From assembly GCA_964437245.1 (NCBI GenBank), contig CAYTGJ010000026.1, positions 1-37,243 of the forward strand: a DNA stretch of 37,243 bases, given 5' to 3'. This DNA is from JANYCO01 sp964437245. GTDB taxonomy: Bacteria; Bacteroidota; Bacteroidia; Cytophagales; Cytophagaceae. This document shows, piece after piece, positions 1 through 7,514 of this stretch; position 1 is the stretch's first letter, and every line of letters begins with the position of its first letter. Position numbers and translations under genes: made by a program. The notes below the pieces were generated by a model, which did not search any database, was not told the origin of the DNA, and saw only the letters and a program-made list of their open reading frames with translations.

Positions 1-1890
1 GGGCTGAGTCCGAACCGTACCGCAAACTTTAATACCCGCCAGAACGGATACGACATCAGTGCCGATGCCCTGGGGTATCCCGAAAGTTATTACAGCCCGC
101 CGATGGAAGCCTTGAGACGTATTGAAATAGTAAGAGGTGCCGCTTCGTTGCAGTACGGTACACAGTTTGGCGGGATGTTGAATTTTGAAATGAATAAAGG
201 ACCCAGGGATAAAAAAATAGAATTGGTTTCCCGTCAGACCCTAGGCTCCTGGAATTACCTGGGCTCGTTCAATTCCATTGGAGGAACAGTGGCCAAAAAC
301 AAACTGAATTACTATATTTTTTACCAGCGCAAACAAGGAAATGGCTGGAGACCTAATTCGAAATATGAAGCCAATACAGCTTTTGCTTCGCTGTCCTATA
401 AAGTGACTCACCGGCTTACCCTGAATTTCGATTACACATATATGGATTATCTCGCACAACAGCCCGGAGGGCTGAACGATGCACGTTTTTACCAGGATCC
501 GTACCAGTCGATCCGGCACCGTAACTGGTTTTCCGTTGGCTGGAACCTTGCTGCACTCACAGCAGAATACCGTTTCAGTGAAAATACAAAATTGAATATC
601 CGTAATTTCGGATTGATGGCTTCCCGGAAATCCTTAGGGTTATTAGGCAGGATCAACTCCCTGGATATAGGAGGGCCGCGGGATCTGATAGACGGGCGGT
701 TTAAAAATATTGGAAATGAGACACGCCTGATCCATCATTATAAACTGGGGAAAACGGAAGAAACCTTGCTGGTGGGAGTTCGTCTGTACCACGGAAATAC
801 CCGCAACCGTCAGGGATACGGTTCCAGCGGATCGGATGCGAATTTTAATTATGCAGATCCTGACTATGTGGAGGGATCCGATTACAGATTCCCTAACTGG
901 AATATGGCCGTGTTTGCCGAACAGATTTTTCACCTTTCTCCTAAATTCAGCGTAACGCCGGGAGTTCGGTATGAATACATTAAAACGGTAGCAGAAGGTT
1001 TTTACCGGTACTGGCTGAGGGACAATGCCGGAAACGTGGTGGTCGATCAGCGGATAGACGATGCCAGCCAGAATGCACGCTCGTTCTTGCTGGGAGGGAT
1101 TGGCTTTAGCTACAAAGCGTTGAAACAACTGGAAATGTATGCCAATTTTTCTCAGAATTACCGGGCCATCAATTTTTCTGATATCAAGGTCAACAACCTT
1201 AGCTTTAGAGTGGATCCGGATATGAAAGATGAAAAAGGGTATACCGCCGATCTGGGGATCCGGGGGAATATCAGCAGTGCGTTCAGGTATGAACTGACCG
1301 GGTTCTATATCAAATACAATGACCGGATAGGAGAGGTGATCGAAAATGCCGGAGCGCCTACGTTTCAGGAGTATCGCTATCGTACGAACGTAGGCGATGC
1401 CCGGAATATCGGACTGGAAGCCTTTGCCGAGATTGACTTATGGAAAATTTTCAGGAAAGAAGTGAAGGATAAAAGCCTCACCTTCTTTGGGAATATGGGC
1501 TGGGTGGATGCCCGGTATACACAAAATAACAGGAACATAGCCATTCAGGGCAAACAGGTAGAGCATGCGCCCCCTCTCATTTTCAGAACCGGTTCTTCGT
1601 TCCGCTTCAAACAATTCCGGTTGAGTTATCAGTATTCGCATACGGCAAAACATTATTCCGATGCCACGAATGCGGAAAGAGGTTCTACGGCAGTGATCGG
1701 GGCCATTCCAGCATATTCCATCATGGATATTTCGGCGGCGTATACTTTCAAAATGTTTACCCTGGAAGCCTCGTGCAACAACCTGGCGAATACCATGTAT
1801 TTTACCCGAAGGGCTGAATCGTATCCGGGGCCAGGCATTATCCCAGCCGATGCCAGAAGTTATTTTGTGACCTTACAGATAAAGCTCTAG
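1..1890 (+). CDS. TonB-dependent receptor, FecA-like (5' truncated by window edge)
   Basis: Outer-membrane active transporter, probably for a ferric chelate such as ferric citrate or a siderophore, energised by TonB. The frame is open from base 1 with no stop, so the true start lies outside the window and the first internal ATG (103) is not the start. About 629 residues are visible. The first 60 are the end of the plug domain, with the family motif IEIVRGAASLQYG followed by GGMLNFEMN. The rest alternates short polar and aromatic stretches typical of a 22-stranded barrel, ending in a C-terminal strand rich in aromatic and hydrophobic residues (RSYFVTLQIKL). It is not a SusC protein: no SusD follows and the plug resembles iron receptors. 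The missing N-terminus would hold the signal peptide, any carboxypeptidase-regulatory domain and the TonB box. The substrate is inferred from family resemblance only. Confidence 0.9.
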   Translation, partial: GLSPNRTANFNTRQNGYDISADALGYPESYYSPPMEALRRIEIVRGAASLQYGTQFGGMLNFEMNKGPRDKKIELVSRQTLGSWNYLGSFNSIGGTVAKNKLNYYIFYQRKQGNGWRPNSKYEANTAFASLSYKVTHRLTLNFDYTYMDYLAQQPGGLNDARFYQDPYQSIRHRNWFSVGWNLAALTAEYRFSENTKLNIRNFGLMASRKSLGLLGRINSLDIGGPRDLIDGRFKNIGNETRLIHHYKLGKTEETLLVGVRLYHGNTRNRQGYGSSGSDANFNYADPDYVEGSDYRFPNWNMAVFAEQIFHLSPKFSVTPGVRYEYIKTVAEGFYRYWLRDNAGNVVVDQRIDDASQNARSFLLGGIGFSYKALKQLEMYANFSQNYRAINFSDIKVNNLSFRVDPDMKDEKGYTADLGIRGNISSAFRYELTGFYIKYNDRIGEVIENAGAPTFQEYRYRTNVGDARNIGLEAFAEIDLWKIFRKEVKDKSLTFFGNMGWVDARYTQNNRNIAIQGKQVEHAPPLIFRTGSSFRFKQFRLSYQYSHTAKHYSDATNAERGSTAVIGAIPAYSIMDISAAYTFKMFTLEASCNNLANTMYFTRRAESYPGPGIIPADARSYFVTLQIKL

Positions 1891-1891
1891 A

Positions 1892-1944
1892 CTATTATTA
1901 TCAGAAGAGAAGGAATAACATTCTTTTTCTCCTGATAATAATAG
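1892..1944. terminator. Bidirectional terminator hairpin between convergent genes
   Basis: A perfect 13-bp outer stem (CTATTATTATCAG at 1892-1904 against CTGATAATAATAG at 1932-1944) continues into an imperfect inner stem with A- and T-rich arms. It begins directly after the receptor stop codon and lies 17 bases from the stop of the convergent DUF1398 gene, so it can serve both transcripts. Confidence 0.75.
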
Positions 1945-1961
1945 GATATCTAAGAGGCGTT

Positions 1962-2351
1962 TTATTGCGGAATCTTTTCCACCAGAATTTTTTTGCCTGC
2001 TTTGCCGTAATAGGTACAAGTCATTTCCTCCATACAAATAGCCCATTTCTCAATACCTGATTTTGCCGTACAGGCACAGAAAGAAAGATAATCGGTTTGC
2101 CCCTCCTGGTGTGCCTTCAGATCCGTTTTGAATTGTGCTTCGTCCGGAATTTCTGCAATAACCAGTATAGTGTATTTGGCCGGAGAAGCCGTCCTATACT
2201 CATTTGCCCCATAATACTCGGTTTGTCCGTCTGCTACAAACATTTCATAATACCTAACTCCTAATTTTTTAAGCTCCTGAATGTAGGCGGGAAAATCCGC
2301 TCCTGATCTTACCTTGCGGTGTGCATCTTTTATTTGTTCTGCTGTAAACAT
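1962..2351 (-). CDS. DUF1398 family protein
   Basis: Small soluble protein of 129 residues, the normal size for DUF1398 (the family that includes E. coli YbcV; often labelled phage envelope protein, a label with little support). Visible features are an N-terminal helix, a GVRYYEMFVADGQTEYYG segment and a central AEIPDEAQFK/LKAHQEGQTDY segment typical of the family. The C-terminal half has several cysteines (FCACTAKSG, ICMEEMTCTYYG). There is no signal peptide or membrane segment. It lies downstream of, and in the same direction as, the AraC-type regulator, but a 292-base gap separates them. That gap holds no gene I can support, so this gene probably has its own promoter. Biochemical function is unknown. 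Confidence 0.75.
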   Translation of the reverse strand: MFTAEQIKDAHRKVRSGADFPAYIQELKKLGVRYYEMFVADGQTEYYGANEYRTASPAKYTILVIAEIPDEAQFKTDLKAHQEGQTDYLSFCACTAKSGIEKWAICMEEMTCTYYGKAGKKILVEKIPQ

Positions 2352-2643
2352 AGTTTCCTGATTTTTTGTGGTGAAATGATTGAATGAAGTACAGGCAATG
2401 AACCTAATCCTATCGAAAAGCTTGTCCTTTCTGACATTGATGATCCCATTGCTTTAATAGTACGATTACAAGGCAAAAGTGCAAAAGGAAAATTTTCTGC
2501 AATTGTAAAAAATCGTTTATATGAGGAGACAAACAGCGGCTTCGAAGAAACCAGTCAGCCAAAAATCAGCCGTCGTCTGTGAGACACAAACGCCCCCGGG
2601 GAGTTGATACATTACCAGTTCAGGCAGTGAACCGGAGCCAGGT

Positions 2644-3408
2644 CTATAGAAAACGTTTAAAATTTTCAGGTGTATTCCCTGTATATTGTTTGAAATCTTT
2701 AATGAAATGTGCCTGGTCAAAAAAGTTGTTTTCGTAACAGAGCTCAGTAAGCGATTTTGTGTGGTGCAGACTGTTCAGAACAGTATTGAACCGGACAATA
2801 GAGGCAAATTTTTTAGGACTTGTACCGACTAGTTTTCTAAAACGCTTTTCAAACGGACTTTGGCTGATAAAAAGCTTTTCCTGAAGCGCTTTGATACGGA
2901 TGGAGCCATTACTTTGATAGATAAGCTTTACGGCTTCCACGATTAATTTATCGGTCTGAAGATCGTTGAGTTGTGCTACTAAAAACTGTTCTACCATTTT
3001 GATACGTTGTTTGTCTGTAAGAGCAGTTGCCAGCTTTTCTTCTGTTTCGTTGATATCATTTTTGTCAAACAAATCATCAAGCGGAAGACTCAGGTTGAAT
3101 AACTGATGGGCAGGATGTGCAGTAAAATGAGTAAAACCGGTTTCAGTAAAATAAACCAGTATCGTTCCGATGCCGGCAGAGTTCTTGAAGATCTTGTAGT
3201 GGTCTGAAATACCGGTTATGCCGGCGGAGGCCAGTTTGTTTTCTGTATGGTCACAGATCGAGGCAAGCTGTCCCTGGTATTGAAATCCGATCACTAGTCC
3301 CGAAGAAGGAAAAACCTTGTATTCACTTTCCAGTTTATTTTCCGCCACTACAAAATATTTTATGTAGGGTTTTAATTGTTCTGTTGGAAAATATTTATCG
3401 AATTTCAT
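2644..3408 (-). CDS. AraC-family transcriptional regulator
   Basis: Cytoplasmic DNA-binding regulator of 254 residues. The N-terminal half (about 1-140) starts with FDKYFPTEQLKPYIKYFVV, typical of the small-molecule-sensing domain of Bacteroidota AraC proteins of the DUF6597 type. The C-terminal 100 residues form the double helix-turn-helix AraC domain: a first HTH around IRIKALQEKLFISQSPFEKRF and the usual second-HTH signature ENNFFDQAHFIKDFKQYTGNTPENFKRF, which is complete. The ligand cannot be told from sequence. Possible targets are the DUF1398 gene downstream and the divergently transcribed antiporter across a 393-base gap that contains an 8-bp dyad. Both links are inference. Confidence 0.88.
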   Translation of the reverse strand: MKFDKYFPTEQLKPYIKYFVVAENKLESEYKVFPSSGLVIGFQYQGQLASICDHTENKLASAGITGISDHYKIFKNSAGIGTILVYFTETGFTHFTAHPAHQLFNLSLPLDDLFDKNDINETEEKLATALTDKQRIKMVEQFLVAQLNDLQTDKLIVEAVKLIYQSNGSIRIKALQEKLFISQSPFEKRFRKLVGTSPKKFASIVRFNTVLNSLHHTKSLTELCYENNFFDQAHFIKDFKQYTGNTPENFKRFL

Positions 3409-3801
3409 CTTGTTTTATGACAGGCACTGAACTCTTTTATCAATTTTTAGTTAAGTAATAGGAATTCAGCTTAGTTTGAATAAGTTACAAACTAAAAAAC
3501 TCTTTTCCTCCACTAAATCATGATTTTTACCGGCAGGGGATATCAGGATATAATTTTCTCCGGTTTTTCTGTTTTGAGGTGTATTCTTTTGAAATATACC
3601 GGGGTAGGGAAAAGACATCAAATAGAAAGATACTGTTGTAAACAAAAGGTTAAGAGAAGGCTAACGAGTTTAAAAATATCCCTTCTTACCCCGGGAAAGG
3701 CTTTTTTGTACTTCTTTTCAAAAAGAATCCGTATCTTCCTGTTCGAAATACAAAATAGATTTCTTCATAACTAATTATATAATTTTAGATAGATCACAAC
3801 C
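3409..3801. other. Intergenic region between AraC gene and antiporter; operator-like dyad and structured leader
   Basis: A 393-base divergent gap. It holds an inverted repeat TTAGTTTG / CAAACTAA at 3471-3478 and 3488-3495, 63 bases upstream of the AraC start, a plausible operator. It also holds a second long-range structure: CCGGGGTA (3599-3606) pairs with TACCCCGG (3687-3694), and a nested AGAAGG / CCTTCT pair (3655-3660 / 3681-3686) abuts the right arm. A T-run follows at about 3703-3709. An 84-codon frame at 3520-3774 has an aromatic- and basic-rich composition unlike a real protein, and I do not annotate it. Confidence 0.45.
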
Positions 3802-6075
3802 ATGGGTCATTTACCGGAATTAATTCAGGATTTAGCACTTCTCTTGATTACAGGAGCGATTACTACCTTGATATTCAAGAAAATCAAACAGCCTTTGGTG
3901 TTAGGATATATTATTTCGGGCTTTATTGTAGGGCCTTATACTTCCCTGACACCTACTATCGCAGATAATGAAAGTATTAAAATCTGGGCAGAGATAGGCG
4001 TTATATTCCTTCTCTTCAGTCTTGGATTGGAATTTAGCTTCAAGAAGCTGATGCGCGTAGGAGGCACGGCTTCCATTACGGCATTTGTTGAAATTATATT
4101 CATTACTACCACTGGCTATCTGGTGGGAAAATGGATGGACTGGTCTACCATGGATAGCCTCTTTCTCGGAGGAATGCTTGCCAGCTCTTCTACCACGATC
4201 ATCATTCGTGCGTTTGAAGAACTTGGGGTAAAGACCAAGCAGTATGCTAAAATAGTGTTTGGAGTGCTGGTCGTGGAAGACATTGTAGTGATCCTCCTGA
4301 TGGTGATGCTGTCAACCCTGGCCGTAAGCCAGCAGTTTGAAGGGACAGAATTACTTATGACCGTTCTGAAACTCTTATTCTTCCTGATGTTGTGGTTTAT
4401 TACCGGAATTTTTCTGTTGCCGACCTTGCTTAAGAATGCGAAAAAACTACTTGACGAAGAAAGTTTGCTGATCCTTTCCATCGGGCTTTGTCTTGGGATG
4501 GTGGTCCTGGCAACCCAGGTAGGATTCTCGGCAGAGCTGGGAGCTTTTATCATGGGGTCGATTATGGCCGAAACCACTTCTGCAGAGAAAGTGGAGAAGG
4601 TCATCAAACCGGTGAAGGATCTTTTCGGAGCAGTGTTTTTTGTTTCAGTGGGGATGCTGATTGATCCGGGTACAATGATGGAATATAAATGGCCGATACT
4701 CATTGTCACGGCACTTACCTTAGGAGGAAAATTCTTCAGTACTACGCTGGGAGCATTACTTTCCGGGCAACCGCTGAAACAGTCGGTACAAGTCGGGATG
4801 AGTATGGCACAAATCGGAGAGTTTGCCTTCATCGTGGCTACTCTGGGACTTTCATTGGGAGTGATCAGCGACTTTCTTTTCCCTGTAGCAGTAGGAGCTT
4901 CTGCGATTACTACCTTTACGACTCCGTATATGATCCGGTTCTCCGGACAGTTTCATGATCTTATTGTAAAGATTCTCCCTGTCCGATGGGTCAATACAAT
5001 TCAGAGTTATTCCTCCAGTACACAAAATATTCAGGCGCAGAGCAACTGGAAAATTGTGATAAAGTCGTATGCCAATATCGCCTTGACCAATGGGATTCTG
5101 TTGCTGGCCTTACTGTTACTATCGTTAAATTTCCTGGTGCCCTTCCTGGGCCGTCAGGTACAGGATCCTACGATGGCCAGTATTTTAGCCCTGGTGATTT
5201 CTCTGGGCATTGGGTCTCCTTTCTTATGGGCTCTCATGGTCCGTAAGCTCGACAGCATTGCCTACAAAGAACTGTGGTTAAATAAAAAATACAACCGTGG
5301 ACCTCTATTGGTATTGGAAATACTACGAAACATTCTTGGCCTGGGGATAATCGTACTTTGGGTAGACAAGCTATTCTCTGCTCAGGTGGCGATCTGGGTG
5401 GCTGTTCCGATTGTACTCATCACGTTGGTTATATTCTCCCGCCGGATACAAAATTTCTATCAGCGGATAGAAGGCCGGTTCCTGGATAACCTGCATGCCC
5501 GGGAAATCGCTGCCGAAGAGAAAGACTCGCTTGCCGCCAGTGTACTTCGTCAAAGTGAAAGCATTCAATCAGACTTGTCGCCATGGGCAGTATATATTGT
5601 AGATCTTGAAGTAAGTCAACAAGCAAAGTTCATTGGTAAATCACTTCAGGAGCTCACATGGAGAGAAAATTTCGGAATTAATATTGCTTATATCAAGAGA
5701 GGAGATAAGCTTATCAATACACCCGGAGGGAAAGAAATTTTGCTTCCGTTTGATCACATCGGTGTGATTGCCACGGATGAACAGATGCAGGTATTCAAGC
5801 CGGTCTTTGAATTGGAGGAAGTGGTAGATCCGGATGCCGGCAATATAGAAGATATTTCTCTGCAGAAAATTATTGTAGACGAACATACGAAGCTGAAAGG
5901 GATCAGTATCCGGAATTCCGGGATACGGGAGCGTGCCAGCGGACTTATCGTAGGAGTAGAACGAGGCAATAACAGGGTCCTCAATCCTAAATCGGATCTG
6001 GTATTTGAGTGGGGCGATATTATATGGATCGTGGGCGAACGTAAAAAAATCAGTAAGCTGTTTGTCAATTCCTGA
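3802..6075 (+). CDS. CPA2-family cation:proton antiporter with two RCK_C domains
   Basis: Inner-membrane monovalent cation/proton antiporter (Kef/YbaL-like) of 757 residues, probably for K+ or Na+ homeostasis. Residues 1-395 carry the Na+/H+ exchanger domain with about 12 membrane helices: QPLVLGYIISGFIVGP near residue 30, LLFSLGLEFS near 74, the conserved acidic pair in VVEDI (E159-D160), and ELGAFIMGS near 247. A second membrane block (about 420-550) adds further helices. The cytoplasmic tail holds two TrkA-C/RCK_C modules (about 598-672 and 684-757), ending in FEWGDIIWIVGE. The Rossmann RCK_N domain common in Kef proteins is absent. RCK_C domains bind small ligands in other transporters, so ligand gating is likely, but the ligand is unknown. 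It stands alone as a transcription unit. Confidence 0.92.
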   Translation: MGHLPELIQDLALLLITGAITTLIFKKIKQPLVLGYIISGFIVGPYTSLTPTIADNESIKIWAEIGVIFLLFSLGLEFSFKKLMRVGGTASITAFVEIIFITTTGYLVGKWMDWSTMDSLFLGGMLASSSTTIIIRAFEELGVKTKQYAKIVFGVLVVEDIVVILLMVMLSTLAVSQQFEGTELLMTVLKLLFFLMLWFITGIFLLPTLLKNAKKLLDEESLLILSIGLCLGMVVLATQVGFSAELGAFIMGSIMAETTSAEKVEKVIKPVKDLFGAVFFVSVGMLIDPGTMMEYKWPILIVTALTLGGKFFSTTLGALLSGQPLKQSVQVGMSMAQIGEFAFIVATLGLSLGVISDFLFPVAVGASAITTFTTPYMIRFSGQFHDLIVKILPVRWVNTIQSYSSSTQNIQAQSNWKIVIKSYANIALTNGILLLALLLLSLNFLVPFLGRQVQDPTMASILALVISLGIGSPFLWALMVRKLDSIAYKELWLNKKYNRGPLLVLEILRNILGLGIIVLWVDKLFSAQVAIWVAVPIVLITLVIFSRRIQNFYQRIEGRFLDNLHAREIAAEEKDSLAASVLRQSESIQSDLSPWAVYIVDLEVSQQAKFIGKSLQELTWRENFGINIAYIKRGDKLINTPGGKEILLPFDHIGVIATDEQMQVFKPVFELEEVVDPDAGNIEDISLQKIIVDEHTKLKGISIRNSGIRERASGLIVGVERGNNRVLNPKSDLVFEWGDIIWIVGERKKISKLFVNS

Positions 6076-6518
6076 CCTTCTTAAAAAGGAGTTGTTTGTG
6101 TCTCACAAGCAGCTCGTCAGTAGAATAAGCACGCTGTAGTCATAATAAAGAAAGAGTCTTTCGCCGTTACCGGAGTACTTATGTGGTGCTGTAAATAAAT
6201 TATACTCTGTTGAGAATAGGCTGTATTTTGGTGTGCCCATTTTTCCCGGCTTAACTTTTTTGATATTAATCTGGGTTAGTGTTTTTTAATGAAAGGGTAT
6301 CTTCAGAGTGTTTAAATTCAAAACACTTTAGATTCTGAACTCTAAACGATTAAGAGCTGGTATAATAAAAAATCCTATTATTCTTGTTGCGATCAAACAC
6401 AGAGCCGCTCTGAAACAAGTAGTGTGAGTCTAGGAAAGCTCCGATTTTTTTTTATTTTTGTTATAGGAGCCATAGGAGGCTTTTTTACAGTAGTATTCTT
6501 AAAAAATAAAAAACATAT
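6076..6518. other. Intergenic region upstream of SPFH lipoprotein gene
   Basis: A 443-base gap with no supportable ORF. It contains a 7-bp inverted repeat AGTGTTT / AAACACT (6307-6313 / 6321-6327) of unknown role, a T-rich tract and a consensus -7 box near its right end. I see no RNA gene. Confidence 0.4.
6453..6460 (+). promoter_or_regulatory. Candidate Bacteroidota -7 promoter box (TATTTTTG)
   Basis: TATTTTTG matches the Bacteroidota housekeeping -7 consensus TAnnTTTG exactly, 58 bases upstream of the SPFH gene start. No clear TTTG element is seen at the expected -33 spacing, and the box lies in a T-rich tract, so the match could be accidental. Confidence 0.35.
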
Positions 6519-7304
6519 ATGAAAAGTTTTCTTCTTGGTTGCCTTGTCGCCTTATTGTTCAGTTCCTGCATCAGGATCGTACGTCCCGGAGAAGTGGGAG
6601 TGAAGCAGAAAATGGGAAAGCTTAAATCCCGGATATATAAACCAGGTTCGTATGGAGTCAATCCTTTTACTACCCGGTTTTTAAAAGTGCCGATCAGGGT
6701 AGTGAACCATGAGGTAAACCTGGAAGCTCTGCCTTCCAAAGAAGGATTGAGTATTTCCACACAACTATCTATTCTGTTTCATATCGTGCCGGATTCCGTG
6801 CAGAGTGTGATCTCCAACATTGGACTGGATAATAGCAGAACGATTATTACGAATGTTCTTCGTTCGGCAGCAGCGGATGTAACGGCCAGCTACTTCGCCA
6901 AAGACATGCACTCAGGAGGGAAACGGGAAGAGATCGAAAAAGCCATTGCGTTTAAAATGACCGAATATCTTGGCAAAAGAGGTTTTATCGTAGATGCGGT
7001 ATTGCTGAAAAGTCTTCGTCTTCCGGAAGGCCTGACCCAAGCCATCGAAGATAAACTAAAAGCGGAGCAGGAAGCCCAGCGAATGGAATTTGTGCTGAAC
7101 CGTGAGAAAAGCGAGGCCGAACGTAAAAAGATCGAAGCAGAAGGGATCAAGGAGTATAACCGGATCGTAGACGAATCGCTCAATGAAAATATGCTGAAGT
7201 ATAAATCCATCGAGGCCTTCCGGGAACTTTCCAATTCGCAGAATACCAAGGTCATCATCACCAATGGGAAGACCCCGATGCTGATCCAGGAAGCAGAGAA
7301 ATAG
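6519..7304 (+). CDS. SPFH/prohibitin-like lipoprotein
   Basis: 261-residue SPFH (stomatin/prohibitin/flotillin) family protein. The N-terminus MKSFLLGCLVALLFSSC is a lipoprotein signal with Cys17 as the lipidated residue, so the protein is anchored by lipid and faces the periplasm rather than being a cytoplasmic scaffold. The SPFH fold covers about 20-190, with RPGEVGVKQKMGKLK at its start and KSLRLPEGLTQAIEDKLKAEQEAQRM marking the passage to the C-terminal coiled coil (about 165-225). The tail has a prohibitin-like KVIITNGKTPML. Such proteins form membrane-associated oligomeric rings, and the partner here is unknown. The transcription unit is single, closed by a strong hairpin overlapping the stop codon. 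Family assignment is firm; the role in envelope quality control is inference. Confidence 0.88.
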   Translation: MKSFLLGCLVALLFSSCIRIVRPGEVGVKQKMGKLKSRIYKPGSYGVNPFTTRFLKVPIRVVNHEVNLEALPSKEGLSISTQLSILFHIVPDSVQSVISNIGLDNSRTIITNVLRSAAADVTASYFAKDMHSGGKREEIEKAIAFKMTEYLGKRGFIVDAVLLKSLRLPEGLTQAIEDKLKAEQEAQRMEFVLNREKSEAERKKIEAEGIKEYNRIVDESLNENMLKYKSIEAFRELSNSQNTKVIITNGKTPMLIQEAEK

Positions 7305-7339
7305 AAACCGTACTGTTGTTTCAACAGTACGGTTTCTAT
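7301..7339 (+). terminator. Strong hairpin overlapping the SPFH stop codon
   Basis: A perfect 18-bp stem (7301-7318 against 7322-7339) with a three-base TTT loop. The left arm includes the TAG stop (7302-7304). There is no long T-tract after it, but the stem is exceptionally stable and sits at a transcript end. Confidence 0.75.
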
Positions 7340-7387
7340 ACTGGCTCTGGCTGATCCGTTGGTTCAGAGATGCTCTTGACGATTATC

Positions 7388-7411
7388 CTGGCTGGTCCCC
7401 CGACCAGCCAG
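7388..7411. repeat. GGTC-CCCC-GACC hairpin repeat, copy A
   Basis: CTGGCTGGTC, CCCC loop, GACCAGCCAG: a perfect 10-bp stem in the gap between convergent genes. The core GGTCCCCCGACCAG recurs at 17650-17663, preceded there by the same CTGGCTGGTC 10-mer (17626-17635). A related hairpin CCTTGTCTG / CAGACAAGG lies at 7465-7473 / 7484-7492, just beyond the stop of the minus-strand sensor gene, and may serve as its terminator. Confidence 0.55.
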
Positions 7412-7514
7412 CAGGTGAAATAATTAAAGCAGTTAGAGCCAGATACAGCAAAGTATATCAGTCTCCTTGTCTGCTCCTCTGACCAGACAAGGGGGCATTT
7501 TCACCGAAAAAAAG

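Noticed and set aside
103..105. ATG at 103 as start of the TonB receptor
   Set aside because: The frame is open and reads as plug domain from base 1, so this ATG is internal and the gene is truncated by the window edge.
2517..2720. 67-codon minus-strand frame overlapping the end of the AraC gene
   Set aside because: Shadow of the AraC coding sequence in a different frame plus intergenic bases; no recognisable features.
3520..3774. 84-codon plus-strand frame in the AraC-antiporter gap
   Set aside because: Composition is rich in Phe, Ile, Arg and Lys without domain-like patterning. It overlaps an inverted repeat and would place a second gene in a promoter region; no ribosome binding support.
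2578..6107. 14-base match GTTTGTGTCTCACA shared by 6094-6107 (plus) and 2578-2591 (minus)
   Set aside because: Several 14-base matches are expected by chance in 37 kb when both orientations are counted, and the flanks do not extend the match.
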